Assembly: GCF_051014445.1 (NCBI RefSeq)
Contig: NW_027488370.1
Coordinates: 2,294,001 to 2,358,000, forward strand
Direction: 5' to 3'
DNA length: 64,000 bases
Source of the DNA: Colletes latitarsis
Taxonomy: Eukaryota > Arthropoda > Insecta > Hymenoptera > Colletidae
How positions within the stretch are numbered: position 1 is the stretch's first letter; each line of letters starts with the position of its first letter. The notes beneath the pieces are model-generated. The model was given only the letters and a program-made list of their open reading frames with translations, searched no databases and was not told where the DNA came from. Both the position numbers and the translations under genes were made by a program. Shown piece by piece: positions 38,767-50,519 of this stretch.

Positions 38767-41655
38767 GACTAGTTTAGGTCTGGGATTTGCTCTCATCAGG
38801 CTCATTCTTTCGAATATTTCTCATACTTGATGGCTAGATCTTGGGCTTTTTCTGGATTGCGTCACGTAGTAATGTAGTACCACACTGAAACAGTCAATGG
38901 AATCTGGTTTCCATCAATATTTTAGAGAACAACACAAGTTATGTCTGGGATAGGTCTGGGATTTGCCCTCATCAGGGTCATACTTTCGCATTTTTCACAT
39001 ACTTGTTGAACAGATCCTGGGTTTTTTCTTGTGTGGATCACGTAGTAATCTGGTACCACACTGAAACAGTCCATAAAACCTGGTTTCGAACAATATTTTA
39101 GAGAATAATTCATGTTAGGTCTAGGTTAGGTCTGGGATTTGCTTTCATCAGGCTCATTCTTTCGCGTATTTCTCATACTTGATGGCTAGATCTTGGGCTT
39201 TTTCTGGATTGCATCACGTAGTAATGTAGTACCACACTGAAACAGTCAGTGGAATCTGGTTTCCATCAATATTTTAGAGGACAACGCAAGTTAGGTCTGG
39301 ATTAGGTCCAGGGTTTGACCTCGTCAGGCTCATACTTTCGCATATTTCTCATACTTCATGGCTAGATCCTGGGCTATTTCTGGATTGGATCACGTAGTAA
39401 TGTGGTACCACACTGAAACGGTCAATTAAACCTGGTTTCAATCAATATTTTTGAGGATAACGCATGTTAGGTCTAGGTTAGGCCGGGGATTTTCACTCAT
39501 CAGACTCATATTTTCGCAGTTTTAACATACATGTTGGCCTGATCGAGGGTTTTTTCTGCTTTGGATCACGTAGTGAAGTGGTACCACACTGAAGCAGTCC
39601 ATTAAACCTGGTTTCGATCAATATTTTAGAGGATAACGCATGTTAGGCTTGGGTTACGTCTAGGATTTGCCCTCATCAGGCTCATACTTTCGCATATTTC
39701 TCATACTTCATGGCTAGATCCTGGGCTGTTTCTGGATTGTATCACGTAGTAATGTGGTACCACGCTGAAACAGTCAATTAATCCTGGTTTCGATCAATAT
39801 TTTAGAGGATAACGCAAGTTAGGTCTGGGATAGGTCTGGGATTCGCCCTCATCAGGCTCATACTTTCGCGTTTTTCACATACTTGTTGAACAGATCCTGG
39901 GTTTTTTCTGGTTTGGGTCACGTAGTAATGTAGTACCACTCTGAAACAGTCGATTAAACCAGGTTTCGATCAATATTTTTGAGGATAACGCATGTTAGGT
40001 TTGGGTTACGTCTAGGATTTGCCCTCATCAGGCTCATACTTTCGCATATTTCTCATACTTCATGGCTAGATCCTGGGTTTTTTCTGGTTTGGATCACGTA
40101 GCAATGTGGTACCACACTGAAACAGTCGATTAAACCTGGTTTCGATCAATATTTTAGAGGATAACGCAAGTTTGGTCTGGGATAGGTCTGGGATTTGCCC
40201 TCATCAGGCTCATACTTTCGCGTTTTTCACATACTTGTTGAACAGATCCTGGGTTTTTTCTGGTTTGGGTCACGTAGTAATGTGGTACCACACAGAAACA
40301 GTCAATTAAACCTGGTTTGGATCAATATTTTAGAGGATAACGCATGTTAGGTTTGGGTTACGTCTAGGATTTGCCCTCATCAGGCTCATACTTTCGCATA
40401 TTTCTCATACTTCATGGCTAGATCCTGGGCTGTTTCTGGATTGTATCACGTAGTGAAGTGGTACCACACTGAAGCAGTCCATTAAACCTGGTTTCGATCA
40501 ATATTTTAGAGGATAACGCATGTTAGGTTTGGGTTACGTCTAGGATTTGCCCTCATCAGGCTCATACTTTCGCATATTTCTCATACTTCATGGCTAGATC
40601 CTGGGTTTTTTCTGGTTTGGATCACGTAGCAATGTGGTACCACACTGAAACAGTCGATTAAACCTGGTTTCGGTCAATATTTTAGAGGATAACGCAAGTT
40701 TGGTCTGGGATAGGTCTGGGATTTGCCCTCATCAGGCTCATACTTTCGCGTTTTTCACATACTTGTTGAACAGATCCTGGGTTTTTTCTGGTTTGGGTCA
40801 CGTAGTAATGTACTACCACTCTGAAACAGTCGATTAAACCAGGTTTCGATCAATATTTTTGAGGATAACGCATATTAGGTCCAGGTTAGGTCTGGGATTT
40901 TCACTCATCAGACTCATACTTTCGCATTCTTCACATACTTGTTGAACGGATCCTGGGTTTTTTCTGGTTTGGATCACGCAGTAATGTGGGACCACACTGA
41001 AACAATCAATTAAACCTGGTCTTGATAAATATTTTAGAGGATAACGCAAGTTTGGTCTGGGATAGGTCTGGGATTCGCCCTCATCAGGCTCATACTTTCG
41101 CGTTTTTCACATACTTGTTGAACTGATCCTGGGTTTTTTCTGGTTTGGATCACGTAGTAATGTGGGACCACACAGAAACAATCAATTAAACCTGGTCTTG
41201 ATAAATATTTTAGAGGATAACGCAAGTTTGGTCTGGGATAGGTCTGGGATTTGCCCTCATCAGGCTCATACTTTCGCGTTTTTCACATACTTGTTGAACA
41301 GATCCTGGGTTTTTTCTGGTTTGGGTCACGTAGTAATGTGGTACCACGCTGAAACAGTCAATTAATCCTGGTTTCGATCAATATTTTAGAGGATAACGGA
41401 AGTTAGGTCTGGGATAGGTCTGGGATTTGCCCTCATCAGGCTCATACTTTCGCGTTTTTCACATACTTCATGGCTAGATCCTGGGCTGTTTCTGGATTGT
41501 ATCACGTAGTAATGTGGTACCACGCTGAAACAGTCAATTAAACCTGGTTTCGATCAATATTTTAGAGGATAACGCAAGTTTGGTCTGGGATAGGTCTGGG
41601 ATTCGGCCTCATCAGGCTCATACTTTCGCGTTTTTCACATCCTTGTTGAACTGAT
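38767..41655 (+). repeat. 2.4-kb block, copy 2, with three extra monomers
   Basis: Counterpart of 35,070-37,430. It is lengthened by the tandem trimer duplication described at 39,980-40,812. Copies match closely; differences seen by eye include TTTCTTGTGTGG for TTTCTTGTTTGG near 39,030 and CTGGTCTTGATAAAT for CTGGTATTGATAAAT near 41,197. At about 41,655 it switches to the start of the same block (TTTCTTGTTTGG), so a further partial copy follows directly. Confidence 0.83.
39980..40812 (+). repeat. Tandem trimer duplication (528 bp)
   Basis: TGTTAGGTTTGGGTTACG and the following 290 bp or so occur at 39,993 and at 40,521, exactly 528 bp (three monomers) apart. The two copies include TAGCAATGTGGTACC and TTTGGGTCACGTAG. 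The matching place in the first copy of the larger block (36,300-36,600) has this only once, so the trimer duplication came after the larger one or was lost from the first. Confidence 0.8.
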
Positions 41656-44600
41656 CCTGGGTTTTTTCTTGTTTGGATCACGTAGTAATCTGGTACCACA
41701 CTGAAACAGTCAATGGAATCTGGTTTCCATCAATATTTTAGAGAACAACACAAGTTATGCCTGGAATAGGTCTGGGATTTGCCCTCATCAGGGTCATACT
41801 TTCGCATTTTTCACATACTTGTTGAACAGATCCTGGGTTTTTTCTTGTTTGGATCACGTAGTAATCTGGTACCACACTGAAACAGTCCATAAAACCTGGT
41901 TTCGAACAATATTTTAGAGAATAATTCATGTTAGGTCTAGGTTAGGTCTGGGATTTGCTTTCATCAGGCTCATTCTTTCGCGTATTTCTCATACTTGATG
42001 GCTAGATCTTGGGCTTTTTCTGGATTGCATCACGTAGTAATGTAGTACCACACTGAAACAGTCAATGGAATCTGGTTTCCATCAATATTTTAGAGGACAA
42101 CGCAAGTTAGGTCTGGATTAGGTCCAGGATTTGACCTCGTCAGGCTCATACTTTCGCATATTTCTCATACTTCATGGCTAGATCCTGGGCTATTTCTGGA
42201 TTGGATCACGTAGTAATGTGGTACCACACTGAAACGGTAAATTAAACCTGGTTTCGATCAATATTTTTGAGGATAACGCATGTTAGGTCTAGGTTAGGCC
42301 GGGGATTTTCACTCATCAGACTCATACTTTCGCAGTTTTTACATACATGTTGGCCTGATCGGGGGTTTTTTCTGCTTTGGATCACGTAGTGAAGTGGTAC
42401 CACACTGAAGCAGTCCATTAAACCTGGTTTCGATCAATATTTTAGAGGATAACGCATGTTAGGTTTGGGTTACGTCTAGGATTTGCCCTCATCAGGCTCA
42501 TACTTTCGCATATTTCTCATACTTCATGGCTAGATCCTGGGCTGTTTCTGGATTGTATCACGTAGTAATGTGGTACCACGGTGAAACAGTCAATTAAACC
42601 TGGTTTCGATAAATATTTTAGAGGATAACGCAAGTTAGGTCTGGGAAAGGTCTGGGATTCGCCCTCATCAGGCTCATACTTTCGCGTTTTTCACATACTT
42701 GTTGAACTGATCCTGGGTTTTTTCTGGTTTGGATCACGTAGCAATGTGGTACCACACTGAAACGGTCAATTAAACCTGGTTTCGATCAATATTTTTGAGG
42801 ATAACGCATGTTAGGCCTAGGTTAGGCCGGGGATTTTCACTCATCAGAGTCATACTTTCGCAGTTTTTACATACATGTTGGCCTGATCGGGGGTTTTTTC
42901 TGCTTTGGATCACGTAGTGAAGTGGTACCACACTGAAGCAGCCCATTAAACCTGGTTTCGATCAATATTTTTGAGGATAATGCATGTTAGGTCTAGGTTA
43001 GGCCTGGGACTTTCACTCATCAGACTCATACTTTCGCATTCTTCACATACTTGTTGAATGTATCCTGGGTTTTTTCTGGTTTGTATCACGTAGTAATGTG
43101 GGACCACACTGAAACAATCAATTAAACCTGGTCATGATAAATATTTTAGAGGATAACGCATGTTAGGTCTGGGTTAGGTCTAGGATTTGCCCTCGTCAGG
43201 CTCATACTTTCGCATATTTTTCATACTTCATGCCTAGATCCTGGGCTATTTCTGGATTGGATCACGTAGTAATGTGGTACCACTCTGAAACAGTCTATTA
43301 AACCTGGTTCTGATCAATATTTTAGAGAATAATTCATGTTATGTCTAGGTTAGTTCTGGGATTTGCTCTCACCAGGCTCATTCTTTCGCATATTTCTCAT
43401 ACTTGATGGCTAGATCCTGGGCTTTCTCTGGATTGCATCACGTAGTAATGAAGTACAACACCGAAATAGTCAATTAAACCTGGTTTCCAGCAATATTTTA
43501 GAGGACAACGCATGTTAGGTCTAGGTAAGCCCTGGGATTTGCCCTCATCAGGGTCATACTTTCGCAGTTTTAACATACATGTTGACCTGATCGAGGGTTT
43601 TTTCTGGTTTGGATCACGTAGTAAAGTGGTACCACACTGAAACAGTCCATTAAACCTGGTTTCGATCAATATTTTAGAGGATAACGCATGTTAGGTCTAG
43701 GTTAGCCCTGGGATTTTCACTCATCAGACCCATACTTTCGCATTCTTCACATACTTGTTGAACGGATCCTGGGTATTTTCTGGTTTGCTTCACGTAGTAA
43801 TGTGGTACCACACTGAAACATTCAATTAAACCTGGTCTTGATAAATATTTTACAGGATAACGCATGTTAGGTTTGGGTTAGGTCTAGGATTTGCCCTCAT
43901 CAGGCTCATACATTCGCATATTTCTCATACTTCATGGCTAGATCCTGGGCTGTTTCTGGATTGTATCACGTAGTAATGTGGTACCACGCTGAAACAGTCA
44001 ATTAAACCTGGTTTCGATAAATATTTTAGAGGATAACGCAAGTTTGGTCTGGGAAAGGTCTGGGATTCGCCCTCATCAGGCTCATTCTTTCGCATATTTC
44101 TCATACTTGATGGCTAGATCCAGGCCTTTTTCTGGATTGCATCACGTAGTAATGAAGTACAACACTGAAACAGTCAATTAAACCTGGTTTCCATCAATAT
44201 TTTAGAGGACAACGCAAGTTAGGTCTGGGATAGGTCTAGGATTCGCCCTCATCAGGCTCATACTTTCGCGTTTTTCACATACTTGTTGAACTGATCCTTG
44301 GTTTTTTCTGGATTGGATCACGTAGTAGTGTGGTACCACACTGAAACAGTCCATTAAACCTGTTTTCGATCACTATTTTAGAGGATAACGCATGTTAGGT
44401 CTAGGTTAGGCCGGGGATTTTCACTCATCAGACTCATACTTTCGCAGTTTTAACATACATGTTGGCCTGATCGAGGGTTTTTTCTGCTTTGGATCACGTA
44501 GTGAAGTGGTACCACACTGAAGCAGTCCATTAAACCTGGTTTCGATCAATATTTTAGAGGATAACGCATGTTAGGTTTGGGTTACGTCTAGGATTTGCCC

Positions 44601-44699
44601 TCATCAGGCTCATACTTTCGCATATTTCTCATACTTCATGGCTAGATCCTGGGTTTTTTCTGGTATGGATCACGTAGCAATGTGGTACCACACTGAAAC
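41656..44699 (+). repeat. Mosaic of three neighbouring blocks
   Basis: 41,700-42,590 follows 38,884-39,774 at offset 2,816 (16 x 176). About 42,250-42,430 is repeated 528 bp later (CGCAGTTTTTACATACATG at 42,331 and 42,859), another three-monomer event. 43,297-43,769 matches 33,440-33,912. 44,140-44,395, with GATCCAGGCCTTTTTC, GAAGTACAACAC and GATCCTTGG, is related to 61,000-61,290. No gene. Confidence 0.72.
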
Positions 44700-45600
44700 A
44701 GTCGATTAAACCTGGTTTCGATCAATATTTTAGAGGATAACGCAAGTTTGGTCTGGGATAGGTCTGGGATTTGCCCTCATCAGGCTCATACTTTCGCGTT
44801 TTTCACATACTTGTTGAACAGATCCTGGGTTTTTTCTGGTTTCGGTCACGTAGTAATGTAGTACCACTCTGAAACAGTCGATTAAACCAGGTTTCGATCA
44901 ATATTTTTGAGGATAACGCATATTAGGTCCAGGTTAGGTCTGGGATTTTCACTCATCAGACTCATACTTTCGCATTCTTCACATACTTGTTGAACGGATC
45001 CTGGGTTTTTTCTGGTTTGGATCACGCAGTAATGTGGGACCACACTGAAACAATCAATTAAACCTGGTCTTGATAAATATTTTAGAGGATAACGCAAGTT
45101 TGGTCTGGGATAGGTCTGGGATTCGCCCTCATCAGGCTCATACTTTCGCGTTTTTCACATACTTGTTGAACTGATCCTGGGTTTTTTCTGGTTTGGATCA
45201 CGTAGTAATGTGGGACCACACAGAAACAATCAATTAAACCTGGTCTTGATAAATATTTTAGAGGATAACGCAAGTTTGGTCTGGGATAGGTCTGGGATTT
45301 GCCCTCATCAGGCTCATACTTTCGCGTTTTTCACATACTTGTTGAACAGATCCTGGGTTTTTTCTGGTTTGGGTCACGTAGTAATGTGGTACCACGCTGA
45401 AACAGTCAATTAATCCTGGTTTCGATCAATATTTTAGAGGATAACGGAAGTTAGGTCTGGGATAGGTCTGGGATTTGCCCTCATCAGGCTCATACTTTCG
45501 CGTTTTTCACATACTTCATGGCTAGATCCTGGGCTGTTTCTGGATTGTATCACGTAGTAATGTGGTACCACGCTGAAACAGTCAATTAAACCTGGTTTCG
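44700..45600 (+). repeat. Third copy of the 36.4-37.3 kb block
   Basis: Matches 36,427-37,327 and 40,652-41,552 (offset 4,048, 23 x 176, from the second copy). All three share GCATATTAGGTCC, GGATCACGCAGTAATGTGGG, CACAGAAACAATC and GATAACGGAAGTTAGG. Less complete relatives, with GCATGTTAGGTCC, lie at about 48,575-49,440, 51,040-51,900 and 54,738-55,300. Confidence 0.83.
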
Positions 45601-47165
45601 ATCAATATTTTAGAGGATAACGCATGTTAGGTCTGGGTTAGGTCTAGGATTTGCCCTCATCAGGCTCATACTTTCGCGTTTTTCACATACTTGTTGAAGA
45701 GATCCTGGGTTTTTTCTGGTTTGGATCACGTAGTAATGTGGTACCACACTGATGCAGTCCATTAAACCTGGTTTCGATCAATATTTTAGAGAATAATCCA
45801 TGTTAGTTCTAGGTTAGGTCTGGGATTTGCTTTCATCAGGCTCATTCTTTCGCGTATTTCTCATACTTGATGGCTAGATCTTGGGCTTTTTCGGGATTGT
45901 ATCACGTAGTAATGTAGTACCACACTGAAACAGTCAATGGAATCTGGTTTCCATCAATATTTTAGAGGACAACGCAAGTTATGTCTGGGATAGGTCTGGG
46001 ATTTGCCCTCATCAGGGTCATACTTTCGCATTTTTCACATACTTGTTGAACAGATCCTGGGTTTTTTCTTGTTTGGATCACGTAGTAGTGTGGTACCACA
46101 CTGAAACAGTCCATAAAACCTGGTTTCGAACAATATTTTAGAGAATAATTCATGTTTGGTCTAGGTTAGGTCTGGGATTTGCTCTCATCAGGCTCATTCT
46201 TTCGCATATTTCTCATACTTGATGGCTAGATCCTGGGCTTTTTCTGGATTGCATCACGTAGTAATGAAGTACAACACTGAAACAGTCAATTAAACCTGTT
46301 TTCCATCAATATTTTAGAGGACAACGCAAGTTAGGTCTGGGAAAGGTCTGGGATTCGCCCTCATCAGGCTCATACTTTCGCGTTTTTCACATACTTGTTG
46401 AACTGATCCTGGGTTTTTTCTGGTTTGGATCACGTAGTAATGTGGTACCACACAGAAACAGTCGATTAAACCAGGTTTCGATCAATATTTTAGAGGATAA
46501 CGCAAGTTAGGTCTGGGATAGGTCTGGGATTTGCCCTCATCAGACTCATGCTTTCGCACACTTCACATACTCGTTGAACAGATCCTGGGTTATTTTCTGG
46601 TTTGGATCACATAGTAATGTGGTACCACACTGAAACAGTCGATTAAACCAGGTCTTGATAAATATTTTAGAGGATAACGTATGTTAGATCTGGGTTAGGT
46701 CCAGGATTTGCCCTCGTCAGGCTCATACTTTCGCATATTTCCAATACTTCATGGCTAGATCCTGGGCTATTTCTGGATTGGATCACGTAGTAATGTGGTA
46801 CCACACTGAGACGGTCAATTAAACCTGGTTTCGATCAATATTTTTGAGGATAACGCATGTTAGGTCTAGGTTAGGCCGGGGATTTGCACTCATCAGACTC
46901 ATACTTTCGCAGTTTTAACATACATGCTGGCCTGATCGAGGGTTTTTTCTGCTTTGGATCACGTAGTGAAGTGGTACCACACTGAAGCAGTCCATTAAAC
47001 CTGGTTTCGATCAATATTTTAGAGGATAACGCATGTTTGGTTTGGGTTAGGTCTAGGATTTGCCCTCATCAGGCTCATACTTTCGCATATTTCCCATACT
47101 TCATGGCTAGATCCTGGGCTGTTTCTGGATTGTATCACGTAGTAATGTGGTACCACGCTGAAACA
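45592..47165 (+). repeat. 1.57-kb block copied at 61,258-62,831
   Basis: The offset is 15,666 (89 x 176 plus 2) throughout. Shared rare features are GTTGAAGAGATCCTGGG, CACTGATGCAGTCC, GAATAATCCATG, CACATACTCGTTGAACAG, GGTTATTTTCTGG, GATAACGTATGTTAGATC, CATATTTCCAATAC and ACATGCTGGCCTG. It is one of the longest-distance close copies in the window. Confidence 0.85.
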
Positions 47166-48150
47166 GTCAATTAATCCTGGTTTCGATCACTATTTTAGAC
47201 GATAACGCATGTTAGGTCTGGGTTAGGTCTAGGATTTGCCCTCATCAGGCTCATACTTTCGCGTTTTTCACATACTTGTTGAAGAGATCGTGGGTTTTTT
47301 CTGGTTTGGATCACGTAGTAATGTGGTACCACACTGAAGCAGTCCATTAAACCTGGTTTCGATCAATATTTTAGAGAATAATCCATGTTAGTTCTAGGTT
47401 AGGTCTGGGATTTGCTCTCATCAGGCTCATTCTTTCGAATATTTCTCATACTTGATGGCTAGATCTTGGGCTTTTTCTGGATTGCATCACGTAGTAATGT
47501 AGTACCACACTGAAACAGTCAATGGAATCTGGTTTCCATCAATATTTTAGAGAACAACACAAGTTATGTCTGGGATAGGTCTGGGATTTGCCCTCATCAG
47601 GGTCATACTTTCGCATTTTTCACATACTTGTTGAACAGATCCTGGGTTTTTTCTTGTTTGGATCACGTAGTAATCTGGTACCACACTGAAACAGTCCATA
47701 AAACCTGGTTTCGAACAATATTTTAGAGAATAATTCATGTTAGGTCTAGGTTAGGTCTGGGATATGCTTTCATCAGGCTCATTCTTCCGCGTATTTCTCA
47801 TACTTGATGGCTAGATCTTGGGCTTTTTCTGGATTGCATCACGTAGTAATGTAGTACCACACTGAAACAGTCAATGGAATCTGGTTTCCATCAATATTTT
47901 AGAGGACAACGCAAGTTAGGTCTGGATTAGGTCCAGGATTTGACCTCGTCAGGCTCATACTTTCGCATATTTCTCATACTTCATGGCTAGATCCTGGGCT
48001 ATTTCTGGATTGGATCACGTAGTAATGTGGTACCACACTGAAACGGTCAATTAAACCTGGTTTCGATCAATATTTTTGAGGATAACGCATGTTAGGTCTA
48101 GGTTAGGCCGGGGATTTTCACTCATCAGACTCATACTTTCGCAGTTTTTA
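47163..48150 (+). repeat. Copy of about 34,840-35,830
   Basis: Offset 12,322-12,323 (70 x 176 plus 2 or 3). Shared features are CGATCACTATTTTAGA, GTTGAAGAGATCGTGGG, GAATAATCCATGTTAG, CTTTCGAATATTTC, GTCAATGGAATC and AACAACACAAGTTATG. One base in the offset is explained by the extra A in GGTTATGGATCACG at about 34,983. Confidence 0.82.
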
Positions 48151-50519
48151 CATACATGTTGGCCTGATCGGGGGTTTTTTCTGCTTTGGATCACGTAGTG
48201 AAGTGGTACCACACTGAAGCAGTCCATTAAACCTGGTTTCGATCAATATTTTAGAGGATAACGCATGTTAGGTTTGGGTTACGTCTAGGATTTGCCCTCA
48301 TCAGGCTCATACTTTCGCATATTTCTCATACTTCATGGCTAGATCCTGGGCTGTTTCTGGATTGTATCACGCAGTAATGTGGTACCACGCTGAAACAGTC
48401 AATTAATCCTGGTTTCGATCAATATTTTAGAGGATAACGCAAGTTAGGTCTGGGATAGGTCTGGGATTCGCCCTCATCAGGCTCATACTTTCGCGTTTTT
48501 CACATACTTGTTGAACTGATCCTGGGTTTTTTCTGGTTTGGATCACGTACCAATGTGGTACCACACTGAAACAGTCGAATAAACCTGGTTTCGATCAATA
48601 TTTTAGAGGATAACGCAAGTTTGGTCTGGGATAGGTCTGGGATTTGCCCTCATCAGGCTCATACTTTCGCGTTTTTCACATACTTGTTGAACAGATCCTG
48701 GGTTTTTTCTGGTTTGGGTCACGTAGTAATGTAGTACCACTCTGAAACAGTCGATTAAACCAGGTTTCGATCAATATTTTTGAGGATAACGCATGTTAGG
48801 TCCAGGTTAGGTCTGGGATTTTCACTCATCAGACTCATACTTTCGCATTCTTCACATACTTGTTGAACGGATCCTGGGTTTTTTCTGGTTTGGATCACGC
48901 AGTAATGTGGGACCACACTGAAACAATCAATTAAACCTGGTCTTGATAAATATTTTAGAGGATAACGCAAGTTTGGTCTGGGATAGGTCTGGGATTTGCC
49001 CTCATCAGGCTCATACTTTCGCGTTTTTCACATACTTCATGGCTAGATCCTGGGCTGTTTCTGGATTGTATCACGTAGTAATGTGGTACCACGCTGAAAC
49101 AGTCAATTAAACCTGGTTTCGATCAATATTTTAGAGGATCACGCAAGTTTGGTCTGGGATAGGTCTGGGATTCGCCCTCATCAGGCTCATACTTTCGCGT
49201 TTTTCACATACTTGTTGAACTGATCCTGGGGTTTTTCTGGTTTGGATCACGTAGTAATGTGGGACCACACTGAAAGAATCAATTAAACCTGGTCTTGATA
49301 AATATTTTAGAGGATAACGCAAGTTTGGTCTGGGATAGGTCTGGGATTTGCCCTCATCAGGCTCATACTTTCGCGTTTTTCACATACTTGTTGAACGGAT
49401 CCTGGGTTTTTTCTGGTTTGGATCACGTAGTAATGTGGGACCAGACTGAAACAGTCAATTAAGCCTGGTTTTGATCAATATTTTAGAGAATAATTCATGT
49501 TAGGTCTAGGTTAGGTCTGGGATTTGCTCTCATCAGGCTCATACTTTCGCATATTTCTCATACTTCACGGCTAGATCCGGGGCTGTTTCTGGATTGTATC
49601 ACGTAGTAATGTGGTACCACGCTGAAACAGTCAATTAAACCTGGTTTCGTTGAATCATTTTAGAGGATAACGCTAGTTAGGTCTGGGATAGGTCTGGGAT
49701 TTGCCCTCAGCAGGCTCATACTTTCGCGTTTTTCACATACTTGTTGAACAGATCCTGGGTTTTTTCTGGTTTGCGTCACGTAGTAGTGCGGTACCACACT
49801 GAAACAGTCGGTAAACCAGGTTTCGTTCAATATTTTTGAGGATAATGCATGTTAGGTCTAGGTTAGGCCGGGGATTTTCACTCATCAGACTCATACTTTC
49901 GCATTCTTCACATACTTATTGAACGGATCCTGGGTTTTTACTGGATTGGATCACGTAGTAATGTGGCACCACACTGAAACAGTCAATTAAACCTGGTTTC
50001 GATCAATATTTTTGAGGATAATGCATGTTAGGTCTAGGTTAGGCCTGGGATTTTCACTCATCAGACTCATACTTTCGCATTCTTCACATACTTGTGAAAG
50101 GATTCTGGGTTTTTTCTGGTTTGTATCACGTAGTAATGTGGGACCACACTGAAACAATCAATTAAACCTGGTCATGATAAATATTTTAGAGGATAACGCA
50201 TGTTAGGTCTGTGTTAGGTCTAGTATTTGCCCTCGTCAGGCTCATACTTTCGCAAATTTCTCATACTTCATGCCTAGATCCTGGGCTATTTCTGGATTGG
50301 ATCACGTAGTAATGTGGTACCACACTGAAACAGTCAATTAAACCTGGTTTTGATCAATATTTTAGAGAATAATTCATGTTATGTCTAGGTTAGTTCTGGG
50401 ATTTGCTCTCATCAGGCTCATACTTTCGCGTTTTTCACATACTTGTTGAACTGATACTGGGTTTTTTCTGGTTTGGATCACGTAGCAATGTGGTACCACA
50501 CTGAATCATTCGATTAAAC
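48057..50519 (+). repeat. 14-monomer tandem unit, copy 1 (2,463 bp)
   Basis: This unit is followed directly by its duplicate at 50,520. The offset is 2,463 (14 x 176 minus 1) up to about 49,810, where CAGTCGGTAAACC has lost one base, then 2,464. From 48,721 to about 49,150 I found one substitution (A at 49,105, G at 51,568). Both copies share the odd GGATCACGCAAG (49,137/51,600) in place of GGATAACGCAAG, and GGGACCAGACTG. Confidence 0.88.

Noticed and set aside
5913..45413. Plus-strand frames of 60-91 codons such as MLNRSWVFS or MGPHRNNQLN
   Set aside because: These too come from the repeat unit and occur only in particular monomer pairs. They overlap the minus-strand frames over the same DNA.
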